Shown one piece after another: positions 25,479 through 33,857 of a stretch of DNA of 64,000 nucleotides. The notes below the pieces were generated by a model. That model worked only from the letters and a program-made list of their open reading frames with translations. It made no database searches and was not told the DNA's origin. Position numbers and translations under genes: made by a program. The stretch lies in NCBI GenBank assembly GCA_963663315.1, contig OY760176.1, positions 1,178,001 to 1,242,000 on the forward strand. Direction: 5' to 3'. The first letter of the stretch is position 1; the number at the start of each line of letters is the position of its first letter. The stretch is from G963663315 sp963663315 (GTDB taxonomy: Bacteria; Pseudomonadota; Gammaproteobacteria; Arenicellales; Poriferihabitantaceae).

Positions 25479-27889
25479 CCTCGCATTCTTGACCCTTCAG
25501 GGTCGAATAACGGCAGGGATACCAATCTGGCCGGGCGTTTTTCACCCAGAATTTCTATCTCGACCTCCCTGCCTTCCCTGATCAATTCAACAGGCAGAAA
25601 ACCGAGGGCGACACTTTTACCGGTATGGTGGGCAAAACCACCGGAAGTGACAAATCCAACTACTTGATTATTATGCCATATCGGTTCATCTGAAACTGCG
25701 TCCGCGTCAATGGCGTCAACGACAAAAGTACATAATTTTCTGGCGGGTGCAGTTGCCTTGTCTTCTATAGCCGCCTGTTTCCCAATGAAATCCGACGGCT
25801 TGTTGTAGTCGATAAACCGGTCCATTCCGGTTTCCACGGGCATGAAATCCGGTCTGTATTCCCTCAACCAGGAACCAAAGGATTTTTCGAGTCGCAGACT
25901 CATCATTGCCCGCATGCCAAACGGGCGCATACCCAGGTCCCGCCCCACCCCGCTCAACACATGATAAAGGGCGACCTGCTGACTCGCCGGTACATAGATC
26001 TCATATCCCAGATCGCCGGTGTAGGAAATCCGCTGAACAATCGCCTGACAGGGACCTATCTGCATTCGACGCACGCCGAGAAAGGGCAGGGATGCAGTAC
26101 TGACATCGGCCGACGTGACACGGCCAAGCAATTCCCTGGCATCGGGTCCGGCGATTTGAAATCCGATCCGCTCCAGGGAGATATTGGTTACCTTCACTCC
26201 GTGGCCGGGATGTTGCTCAAACCATCGCATGTGAAAGGACTGAGCAGCATAGGAAGCATTCATTTGGAAGACGTTGTCACCCAGATTCGAGATCGTGAAA
26301 TCACCGATCAGTTTGCCCTTGGCGCTCAGCATCGGTGACAATGTCAATCGACCCTCGTTCGGCATCCGGCCGGCCATGATGGTATCGATCCACAACCGGG
26401 CATTCTCGCCGGAGACCTCGAATTTACTGAAATTATGAATCTCGTTAATACCCACCCCGGTGCGCACGGCATGACATTCCAAAGCAACGGCTGCAAACGC
26501 ATTCGAACGCCTGAATGATGGAATCTCATAGGCCTCTTCCCCTTCGGGGGCAAAATAATTAACCGCCTCCATGCCGTAGGTCGATCCGAATACCGCATTT
26601 TGCTGCTGCCAGATTCCGTATGCCGGGGTAGTATGGAATGGTCGTGCCGCAGGCAGCTCTTCGTTCGGATAGGTAATCGAGAAACGACGCTGATAGTTTT
26701 CGCATACCTTGATCCGGGTGTATGAGCGGGTGCAGTAATCGCCGAACCGGGATACATCCATGGCAAACACATCATGGGACGGTTCACCGTCAACCATCCA
26801 CTGCGCCAGCGTCAACCCTACCCCTCCGCCCTGGCTGAAGCCAGCCATCACGCCACAAGCCGACCAGTAATTTTTTAATCCGGGAACTGGACCGACCAGC
26901 GGATTGCCATCCGGCGAAAAAGTGAACGGACCATTGATAATCGTCTTGATTCCGGCCTTTTCGAGCACCGGAAAACGTTTGAAGGCATAGGCCATTGCAT
27001 CGCTTATTCTGTCCAGATTATCGGGCAGCAATTCATGACCGAAATCCCAGGGCGTACCCTCCATCGCCCATGGCGTGCAATTCTGCTCATAAAATCCGAT
27101 CACCAGACCCTGCCCTTCCTGACGCAGATAGGTCTCACCTTCCGGATCCATGACATGTGGCAATTCCTTGCCATGGTTAACCACTTCATCTATTTTTTCG
27201 GTAGTCAGATATTGATGTTCCATCGGATGCAGGGGAAGGGTTACCCCGGCCATTTCCCCCACTTCGCGCGCCCATAGCCCTGCGGCATTGACCACATGCT
27301 GAGCGATAATCGTGCCTTGGTCGGTCACCAGTTGCCAGCTTCCGTCGATTCTCTGATTGGTCTGGTGGACCCTGTTTCGCAGGACAACTTCAGCGCCTTG
27401 GCGTTGTGCTGCCCTGGCATAGGCATGGGTGGCGCCCGATGGGTCCAGATGACCGTCGAGAGGATCATATAGAGCGCCCAGCACACCTTCGGTGTCGGTG
27501 ACAGGAGATAATTCCCTGATTTCTTCGGGGGTGACCAAACGTGTATCCAACCCCATATAACGATGCTTCGCCCGCTCTGCCTTAAGGAAGTCCATCCGGT
27601 CCGGTGTCCCTGCCAACGTAAGGCCACCGACATGATGCAAACCACAACTGAGTCCCGAGATCTCTTCCAGTTCCTTGTACAGGCCGATCGTGTAACCCTG
27701 CAACGCAGCTATATTGGTGTCGGCATTAAGGGTATGAAATCCCCCGGCGGCATGCCAGGTGGAACCTGATGTCAACTCTGAGCGCTCGATCAGCATGACA
27801 TCCTTCCAGCCAGATCTGGTGAGGTGATAGAGCACACTGCACCCAACCACTCCACCACCAATAATGGCAACCTGTATCTGTGTTTTCAA
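25475..27889 (-). CDS. four-domain FAD-dependent dimethylglycine/sarcosine dehydrogenase-like oxidoreductase
   Basis: The 804-residue protein joins an FAD amine oxidase to a folate-binding domain. The N-terminal DAO domain has IIGGGVVGCSVLYHLTRSGW and a SELTSGSTWHAAG flavin-attachment-like region, the histidine site used for covalent FAD in this family. An FAO_M linker comes next. The second half is an aminomethyltransferase (GcvT) fold (GPDARELLGRVTSADVS; GDLGYEIYVPASQ; RMMSLRLEKSFG-like; VGFVTSGGFAHHTGKSVALGF). Relatives oxidatively demethylate dimethylglycine or sarcosine and pass the methyl carbon to tetrahydrofolate. It lies 27 bases downstream of the mttB-family gene and is probably co-transcribed. 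Confidence 0.9.
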   Translation of the reverse strand: MKTQIQVAIIGGGVVGCSVLYHLTRSGWKDVMLIERSELTSGSTWHAAGGFHTLNADTNIAALQGYTIGLYKELEEISGLSCGLHHVGGLTLAGTPDRMDFLKAERAKHRYMGLDTRLVTPEEIRELSPVTDTEGVLGALYDPLDGHLDPSGATHAYARAAQRQGAEVVLRNRVHQTNQRIDGSWQLVTDQGTIIAQHVVNAAGLWAREVGEMAGVTLPLHPMEHQYLTTEKIDEVVNHGKELPHVMDPEGETYLRQEGQGLVIGFYEQNCTPWAMEGTPWDFGHELLPDNLDRISDAMAYAFKRFPVLEKAGIKTIINGPFTFSPDGNPLVGPVPGLKNYWSACGVMAGFSQGGGVGLTLAQWMVDGEPSHDVFAMDVSRFGDYCTRSYTRIKVCENYQRRFSITYPNEELPAARPFHTTPAYGIWQQQNAVFGSTYGMEAVNYFAPEGEEAYEIPSFRRSNAFAAVALECHAVRTGVGINEIHNFSKFEVSGENARLWIDTIMAGRMPNEGRLTLSPMLSAKGKLIGDFTISNLGDNVFQMNASYAAQSFHMRWFEQHPGHGVKVTNISLERIGFQIAGPDARELLGRVTSADVSTASLPFLGVRRMQIGPCQAIVQRISYTGDLGYEIYVPASQQVALYHVLSGVGRDLGMRPFGMRAMMSLRLEKSFGSWLREYRPDFMPVETGMDRFIDYNKPSDFIGKQAAIEDKATAPARKLCTFVVDAIDADAVSDEPIWHNNQVVGFVTSGGFAHHTGKSVALGFLPVELIREGREVEIEILGEKRPARLVSLPLFDPEGSRMRG

Positions 27890-27916
27890 AAGTGAATTAA
27901 ATACTTTGTCTGTGAC

Positions 27917-29437
27917 TCACCAGGCGGGCTTGATCTCGGGTTTCCTGCGAGTCACATATTCGTCCAGATGCTCTCTGATCGCCGGGTCGAGTTCTGGTTG
28001 CTGATAATCACTTAACAGCTTTTTGAACAGTTTGTTTGCGCGCTGCGCAGTATCAATCGAACCCTTTTCCTGCCAGCTTTCAAAATTGCTCCAATCCGAA
28101 ACCACAGGAGCATAAAAGGCATCCTTGTATCTCTCGAGAGTATGCGCGGTACCGAAAAAGTGACCGCCTGCGCCAACCTCTGCTATTGCATCGAAAGCCA
28201 GCTCTTTTTCATTGACTACAACAGGTTGCAGGAACTCCGACATCATCTGCACCATTTCCATATCAACTATCAGCTTCTCAAAAGATGCACACAGCCCGCC
28301 TTCGAGCCAGCCGCCGCTATGCATGATCATGTTGCCATGCCCCATCACTGCCGACCATAATGACATGCCCGACTCCCAGGCTGACTGTGCATCGACACAA
28401 TTTGATGCGTTCACATTTGAAGTGCGGTATGGAATACCATACCGTCTGGCCAGTTGTCCGCCAGCCAGAACCGCTTTTGAATATTCCGGCGTGCCGAACG
28501 CGGGGGAACCTGATTTCATGTCAACATTCGAGGTGAATCCTCCGTACATGGCCGGCGCCCCGGGATTGATCATCTGGGTGACCGCGAGCACACCAAGAGC
28601 CTCGGCGTTTTGCTGGGACAACGCTCCGGCCAGGGTGATCGGACTCATGGCGCCGCTAAGCGTAAACGGGGTCACCACCACCGGTTGACCAAATTCAGCC
28701 ATCGTCATCAACCCGTCCAGCATCTGAACATCCACTTTCAACGGCGAGTTGGTATTGACCACCGTCATGATACTCGGCTCAAACTTGAGTGTGTTCTTGT
28801 CTATACCCCTGGCGATACAGATCATTTCCAGCGCATCCTCTATTCTTCCGTTGCCCAGGCTATAGGCAGACCACGGTTTTTCGGTCAACGTAATGAACGC
28901 ATGATAGGCATCCAGGTGCCTCACGTGAGGGGGAATATCTATCGGCTCCACCGGGTAGCCCGGGTAGCAGGCAATCACATTGAAAATCTGACCGAGCTTC
29001 AGAAACTTGCAGTAATCTTCGAAATTGCCGGTACGTCGACCATTGTCAAGATCAGAACAGTTCGGGGCGCTGGCAACCGGTGTGAAATTGATCTGGTTAT
29101 CCCCGAATATAGAATTGAATTTCGGGTTTCTTGCATGCAATGTGAATCGTGAAGGGATGGTGGAAATCTTCTCCAGCACCATTTCCCGCGGCATTCTTAC
29201 GTAACCGGTTTCCGGGTCTATCCCGGCGCCATGCTCGACCATCAGCGCCCTGGCGCGATCATTCATGATCTGAAGACCCACCTGTTCGAGAATTCGCATT
29301 GAACCGTCATGGATCATCTCCAGAGATTCTTCATTCAACACGGGTACCGGAGCATAGGAATTGGTCAACGACCGGATCGGAAGCTGGTTGAATTGAACGG
29401 CAGATGTTTCTCTGGTGCGCCTTTTATGCCGTGGCAT
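27917..29437 (-). CDS. trimethylamine methyltransferase (MttB)-family protein, non-pyrrolysine type
   Basis: The 506-residue protein belongs to the MttB superfamily, which transfers a methyl group from a quaternary or tertiary amine to a corrinoid protein. Landmarks include HDGSMRILEQVGLQI near the N-terminus, VNTNSPLKVD, GAMSPITLAGALSQQNAEAL, and the C-terminal barrel end with GAGGHFFGTAHTLERY. The reading frame is continuous with no in-frame TAG, so it lacks the pyrrolysine of true TMA methyltransferases. It belongs to the large glycine-betaine/proline-betaine-type branch. No corrinoid protein or reactivase is within the window. It precedes the dimethylglycine dehydrogenase-like gene. Confidence 0.9.
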   Translation of the reverse strand: MPRHKRRTRETSAVQFNQLPIRSLTNSYAPVPVLNEESLEMIHDGSMRILEQVGLQIMNDRARALMVEHGAGIDPETGYVRMPREMVLEKISTIPSRFTLHARNPKFNSIFGDNQINFTPVASAPNCSDLDNGRRTGNFEDYCKFLKLGQIFNVIACYPGYPVEPIDIPPHVRHLDAYHAFITLTEKPWSAYSLGNGRIEDALEMICIARGIDKNTLKFEPSIMTVVNTNSPLKVDVQMLDGLMTMAEFGQPVVVTPFTLSGAMSPITLAGALSQQNAEALGVLAVTQMINPGAPAMYGGFTSNVDMKSGSPAFGTPEYSKAVLAGGQLARRYGIPYRTSNVNASNCVDAQSAWESGMSLWSAVMGHGNMIMHSGGWLEGGLCASFEKLIVDMEMVQMMSEFLQPVVVNEKELAFDAIAEVGAGGHFFGTAHTLERYKDAFYAPVVSDWSNFESWQEKGSIDTAQRANKLFKKLLSDYQQPELDPAIREHLDEYVTRRKPEIKPAW

Positions 29438-29587
29438 CGGTTAACCTGACAAGGATATTTACAGAGAAATATAACCAAACGATGGCGGGAATGATAGCAA
29501 TATCGGGCATCGAAACCTGTCCGGAGCCGGCCAACCGGGTATAAAATCAACACACTTTGGTTAAACCCTGTTGCCCTGTACACTTTC

Positions 29588-30400
29588 GTGGAGTCTGACA
29601 AATCGCTGCAAGTGCTGCAATGTGGCATGTATGCCTTTTCACCTGAACTCAGAAATGCCTGGACAGCATTGTTTCAGAATCTGCATGAATACCTGCCCAC
29701 CCGGTTCAGCGCACCCGTCACGGTCAGATTCGATTGCGGCGACGAAGCGCTCAAGTCTCCGGATGTGCTGCTCGGACATACCTGTGGTTACCCATTCATA
29801 ACGAAACTGCATCACACTCACGAGCCTGTCTGTGTTCCGGAATTTGATTTGGCAGGATGCAACGGTATCCACTATTCGAGTTGGATCGTTGCCGGAAAAA
29901 GTCACCCGGGTATGTGTCTGAACGATTTCTCTGGATCGATAGCGACTTTCAACAGTCGGGATTCAAACAGCGGAATGAATGTATTCAGATATGAAGTCAG
30001 CCGGATTACCAACGGCGCCCCCTTCTTCAGACAGACATTGATGAGTGGTTCCCACCTCACCAGCATCCGCAACATTGTGCAGGGTTATGCGGATATCGCG
30101 GCAATTGATGCGGTTACCTGGCATTTTGCAATAGCTCAGAACCTGACTGACATCCCGAAGATAAGGATTATTGGCCAGACAGTCCCGACTCCCGGACTGC
30201 CATTCGTCAAGTCAAACCGTACGGAACTCGATCCGTTCAGCTTCACTCAGGCGATCAATACCTGCCTTGAAGATCTGCCCGTCAATATTCGATCATTTCT
30301 TCGAATAAAACAGTTTTCCGTGATTGATGCCGATACCTACCGGCCTGTTCTCGAACTGGAAGAATACGCCAGAAACAATCATTACCCGGAGCTTGCCTGA
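29588..30400 (+). CDS. PhnD-like periplasmic-binding-fold protein
   Basis: The 270-residue protein resembles phosphate/phosphonate ABC transporter substrate-binding proteins (PhnD family): LGHTCGYPFITKL, ATFNSRDSNSGMNVFRYEV, FFRQTLMSGSHLTSIRNIVQGYADIAAIDAVTWHF and a C-terminal helical region. No signal peptide is visible from the GTG at 29588 or the ATG at 29627, and no permease or ATPase gene is adjacent. A stand-alone soluble binding or sensor protein is possible. It is divergent from the mttB-family gene. The start is uncertain, with no clear ribosome binding site. Confidence 0.7.
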   Translation: MESDKSLQVLQCGMYAFSPELRNAWTALFQNLHEYLPTRFSAPVTVRFDCGDEALKSPDVLLGHTCGYPFITKLHHTHEPVCVPEFDLAGCNGIHYSSWIVAGKSHPGMCLNDFSGSIATFNSRDSNSGMNVFRYEVSRITNGAPFFRQTLMSGSHLTSIRNIVQGYADIAAIDAVTWHFAIAQNLTDIPKIRIIGQTVPTPGLPFVKSNRTELDPFSFTQAINTCLEDLPVNIRSFLRIKQFSVIDADTYRPVLELEEYARNNHYPELA

Positions 30401-30435
30401 TATCCCACCTCGTCATTCCCGCCCCTCATTTCGTC

Positions 30436-30455
30436 ATTCCCGCGGAAGCGGGAAT
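30436..30455. repeat. dRS3-like inverted repeat (ATTCCC-N8-GGGAAT)
   Basis: ATTCCC (30436-30441), eight bases GCGGAAGC, then GGGAAT (30450-30455). The full stem ATTCCCGC/GCGGGAAT closes a GGAA loop. This is exactly the pattern of neisserial dRS3 elements, also common in other proteobacteria. A half copy (GTCATTCCCG) lies about 20 bases upstream. It sits between convergent genes. Confidence 0.65.
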
Positions 30456-30499
30456 CCACACGACAACCCCCTGTGGCATCCCCCGCCCCAAAATCGTAG

Positions 30500-30521
30500 G
30501 GGCGGGTCCCTGTGCCCGCCC
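30500..30521. repeat. dispersed hairpin repeat, copy 3
   Basis: TCGTAG leads into GGGCGGG (30500-30506), which pairs with CCCGCCC (30515-30521). The lead and layout match the copies near 704 and 35613-35721. It lies just after the end of the BetA-like gene and could terminate it. Confidence 0.6.
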
Positions 30522-30541
30522 GCGTAAACCCACCCGCGAAT

Positions 30542-32197
30542 CTATCGCTGTTTTTGCCGCCAGTTATCCGCAATACCCACTTCGACGGTGGCAGGCGTGA
30601 GCATACCCCTGCCCTTGATCAAATCCGCCGCTCGTTCGGCCAGCATGATGGTCGGCGAGTTCAGATTTCCATTTGGAATGACAGGAAATACAGAAGAATC
30701 CACCACCCTTAAACCATCGATACCTCTTACCCGGGTTTCGGAATCGACCACGGCTGATTCGTCATTTCCCATCTTGCAGGTACAGGATGGATGATAGGCG
30801 CTTTCCACGTTTTGCCTGACCCATGCATCAATTTCATCATCACCGCTTACAGATTCGCCTGGCTGTATCTCTGCGCCGCGATAGTCCTGCATGGCAGATT
30901 GCGCCATTATCTCTCTGGTCAATCTGACGCATTGCCTGAACCCCTCCCTGTCCGCTTCCGTCTGCAGGTAGTTGAACAGAATCGATGGCTTGTCCAGTGG
31001 GTCGGAAGACCGGATATTGATTCTGCCGCGGCTGGATGGCTTGTTATGACCCACATGAACCTGAAAGCCGTGACCGTCAAAAGCCGCCCTGCCATCGTAT
31101 CTCATCGCCGCAGGCAGGAAATGGTATTGAATATCAGGCGCCTTGATTCCGGCACGGGACCGAATGAATGCACAGGACTCAAAATGATTGGTCGCGCCCA
31201 ACCCGGTCTTGAACAGATACCATCTTGCGCCAATCAGGAATTTGTTCCAGTAATCGAGTTTTCCATTCAGGGTGATTTTCTTCCTGCAACGGAATTGGAA
31301 ATAAAATTCCAGATGATCCTGCAGATTACTGCCCACCCCGGGCAGATTGTGAATCACCTCCACCCCGGCATCCTTAAGCACAGTCGATGGACCGATCCCG
31401 GATATCTGCAACAACTGCGGAGACCCGACCGAGCCGGCGCTGAGAATAACCTCTTTACCGGCTTTGGCCATATACAGCTTGTCACCCACCTGGTATTCAA
31501 TGCCTGTCGCTTTTTTATCGTTCAGGACAATTCGACGAGTCAGCGCCCGGGTCACCACTTTAAGATTATTGCGTTGCCGGGCCGGCTTCAGATAGGCGTT
31601 TGCGGCAGACCAGCGCACGCCATTCTTTACGTTCATGTGCATCGCGCCAAATCCTTCCTGGCGAAAACCATTGTAATCTTCAGTACTGGCATAGCCCGCC
31701 TGAATTCCGGCGTCAATAAATGCACGATACAACGGGTTCTTCATTTCATTGCCATTGTTGACCGCAAACGGGCCACCCTGACTGCGATACTCATCGCTGC
31801 CAAACTTCCAGTCATCGGCCTTCCTGAAATAAGGCAGGCAGTGTCGATAGCCCCAGTTTTCAGCCCCCTGCTCTGCCCACTCCTCATAATCCATCGCATG
31901 CCCCCGAACATAGACCATCCCATTGATGGAAGAAGAACCACCCAGCACCTTGCCCCTGGGACAGTGCATTTTTCGATTATCGAGAAAGGGTTCGGGTTCA
32001 CTGTAAAACTGCCAGGCGAACCGGTTCGTATTCATCGGAATCGACAGGGCAGTCGGCATCTGAATAAATATGCTGTTGTCCCTGCCGCCATATTCGAGCA
32101 ACAAAATGCTGACATCAGAATCCTCCGAAAGCCTGTTAGCCAGCACACAACCGGCGGAACCGGCGCCAACGATAATGTAGTCAAACTGTTCAGTCAT
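30542..32197 (-). CDS. GMC-family oxidoreductase, choline dehydrogenase (BetA)-like
   Basis: This FAD-dependent alcohol oxidoreductase of 551 residues starts with the dinucleotide fold YIIVGAGSAGCVLANRLSED. It has the GMC signatures CPRGKVLGGSSSINGMVYVRG and LSAGSVGSPQLLQISGIGP. The active-site histidine region reads NVESAYHPSCTCKMG, very close to BetA, and the end reads LRVVDSSVFPVIPNGNLNSPT. BetA oxidises choline to betaine aldehyde at the membrane. Length and motifs favour BetA, but related GMC enzymes acting on other alcohols cannot be excluded. The ATG at 32197 is preferred over one at 32236. No betaine aldehyde dehydrogenase gene is adjacent. Confidence 0.88.
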   Translation of the reverse strand: MTEQFDYIIVGAGSAGCVLANRLSEDSDVSILLLEYGGRDNSIFIQMPTALSIPMNTNRFAWQFYSEPEPFLDNRKMHCPRGKVLGGSSSINGMVYVRGHAMDYEEWAEQGAENWGYRHCLPYFRKADDWKFGSDEYRSQGGPFAVNNGNEMKNPLYRAFIDAGIQAGYASTEDYNGFRQEGFGAMHMNVKNGVRWSAANAYLKPARQRNNLKVVTRALTRRIVLNDKKATGIEYQVGDKLYMAKAGKEVILSAGSVGSPQLLQISGIGPSTVLKDAGVEVIHNLPGVGSNLQDHLEFYFQFRCRKKITLNGKLDYWNKFLIGARWYLFKTGLGATNHFESCAFIRSRAGIKAPDIQYHFLPAAMRYDGRAAFDGHGFQVHVGHNKPSSRGRINIRSSDPLDKPSILFNYLQTEADREGFRQCVRLTREIMAQSAMQDYRGAEIQPGESVSGDDEIDAWVRQNVESAYHPSCTCKMGNDESAVVDSETRVRGIDGLRVVDSSVFPVIPNGNLNSPTIMLAERAADLIKGRGMLTPATVEVGIADNWRQKQR

Positions 32198-32335
32198 AAC
32201 CGGACTATAGTAAATTTTGCGGCATGTCGCCACCATATACGATCAACCCCAATGTCACACATCCAACGGATGGGTCGCACTAATCGTAGATTCCATTGTC
32301 CGATTGTGTAAGTTGAACCACAACAAATAACTGAT

Positions 32336-33145
32336 ATGAAGGCAACAGGATATGCTCTTTTGAGTGTTTTTATCGCATTGATCACACTCTCTTCCAATTC
32401 ATTCGCAGATTCCGGATTAGCGCAGTACTGGAGTCGTTCAAATCAGACCAGTGAAATCTCGATAGATCATGGGACCTGGAGCCAGTTGCTGGCCACCTAT
32501 ATTGAGGAAAAACGAGGATTGAATCACTTCCGTTATTCCCAAGTCACCCCGGCAGACCGAGACTCGCTGAAAAGCTATCTGGAACGGTTGCAATCCGTTA
32601 TCGTGACAGAATTAAGCGAGCGGCAGCAGTATGCATACTGGATAAACCTTTACAATGCGTTGACAATAAAAGTAATTCTTGATCATTATCCGGTGGAAAG
32701 CATCCGCGACATTTCCTACAGCCTGTTTTCCCGTGGTCCGTGGAAAGAAAAACTGGTTGCGGTCGAAGGAATGAAGTTGAGCCTGGATGAAATTGAGCAT
32801 GAAATCCTGCGCCCCGTGTTCCAGGACAACAGGATTCACTACGCGGTGAATTGCGCGTCCATCGGATGTCCCAACCTGCAGGCGACGGCCTTCACGGCAG
32901 ACAATCTTGATGATCTGCTTGATGTTGCCGCGAAGCAGTATGTAAATCATCCTCGGGGAGTCACCATTGATGGGGAAAAGTTGACCGCATCCAGTATTTT
33001 TGACTGGTACGCAAAAGATTTCGGTGACAGCGACAAGCAGATCATTGGGCATTTCATACAGTATGCCGATACCGGTTTAGCGCAGGAACTGGATGCTTTC
33101 AAGAAAATCAACGGCTATGAATATGACTGGAGATTGAACGAATAA
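32336..33145 (+). CDS. DUF547 domain-containing exported protein
   Basis: The 269-residue protein has a signal peptide (MKATGYALLSVFIALITLSSNSFA) and a DUF547 domain. Family landmarks are QQYAYWINLYNALTIKVILDHYPV, LSLDEIEHEILRPVF, HYAVNCASIGCPNLQ and the C-terminal DWYAKDFGD. DUF547 proteins are common in marine and other Gram-negative bacteria; their function is unknown. It lies 4 bases before the GT2 gene and the two are likely one operon. Confidence 0.88.
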   Translation: MKATGYALLSVFIALITLSSNSFADSGLAQYWSRSNQTSEISIDHGTWSQLLATYIEEKRGLNHFRYSQVTPADRDSLKSYLERLQSVIVTELSERQQYAYWINLYNALTIKVILDHYPVESIRDISYSLFSRGPWKEKLVAVEGMKLSLDEIEHEILRPVFQDNRIHYAVNCASIGCPNLQATAFTADNLDDLLDVAAKQYVNHPRGVTIDGEKLTASSIFDWYAKDFGDSDKQIIGHFIQYADTGLAQELDAFKKINGYEYDWRLNE

Positions 33146-33149
33146 GGCA

Positions 33150-33857
33150 ATGATTAATCACAGGCACATTACCGTCATCATTCCGGCGCTGGATGAGGAA
33201 GAATCCATATCCAGAGTGATTCATGATATTCCCGATTGCGTGGATCAGATTCTGGTGGTGGACAACGCTTCGCAGGATGCAACGGCTGTCAGAGCCGCAC
33301 AGGCAGGGGCGCGAGTGGTCCACGAGCCGCAGAAGGGATACGGAAAAGCCTGTTTGACCGGGATTCTCGTGTCAGGTGATACGGACATCCTGGCATTTAT
33401 CGACGGTGACTACAGCGACTATCCCGAGGATCTGGTCAGGCTGCTCGAACCGGTGGCATACCGTCATTGTGATCTTTCAATCGGTTGCAGACAGGAGGCT
33501 GGCGACACACCGGGCGGCCTGTTCCGGCACCAGAGGTGGGGAACGCAAATGGCCTGCCGGGTCATCCGCTTTCTTCACGGCTTTCGCTACGAGGATCTTG
33601 GGCCGATGCGGTGCCTGGGCAAAAGCACGCTGGCAAAACTGCAAGTGGGAGATGAAGGGTTCGGCTGGACGGCAGAGATGCAATTAAAAGCTTCCAAGGC
33701 GGGAGCCACGATTCTGCAGGTTCCGGTGCGTTACCGGCAGAGAGTGGGGAAATCCAAAGTGTCAGGCACGCTGCGGGGATCGCTGATGGCCGGTTACAGG
33801 ATTTTCTACTGGATTATACGACTGGCTTTCTCGCCCAAACCTCAAGGTCTTCGCTGA
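33150..33857 (+). CDS. family 2 glycosyltransferase (polyprenyl-phosphate glycosyltransferase type)
   Basis: The 235-residue GT-A enzyme has VIIPALDEEESI, ILVVDNASQDAT, KGYGKACLTGI and the metal-binding DGDYSDYPEDL (D-x-D). A second conserved region is GPMRCLGKSTLAKL to GWTAEMQLKASKAG. This resembles dolichol/undecaprenyl-phosphate mannosyl- or glucosyltransferases. It would make a lipid-linked sugar at the cytoplasmic face of the inner membrane. The adjacent polytopic glycosyltransferase could use such a lipid donor. The 3' ends of the two genes overlap by 16 bases, tail to tail. Confidence 0.85.
   Translation: MINHRHITVIIPALDEEESISRVIHDIPDCVDQILVVDNASQDATAVRAAQAGARVVHEPQKGYGKACLTGILVSGDTDILAFIDGDYSDYPEDLVRLLEPVAYRHCDLSIGCRQEAGDTPGGLFRHQRWGTQMACRVIRFLHGFRYEDLGPMRCLGKSTLAKLQVGDEGFGWTAEMQLKASKAGATILQVPVRYRQRVGKSKVSGTLRGSLMAGYRIFYWIIRLAFSPKPQGLR

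Noticed and set aside
29468..29545. TATATT and TATAAA boxes between the mttB-family and PhnD-like genes as divergent promoters
   Set aside because: No acceptable -35 element was found at normal spacing for either, so they are not reported as features.
30791..32311. A 506-codon plus-strand frame opposite the BetA-like gene
   Set aside because: The minus strand encodes a complete GMC oxidoreductase with intact motifs; this frame is a shadow.
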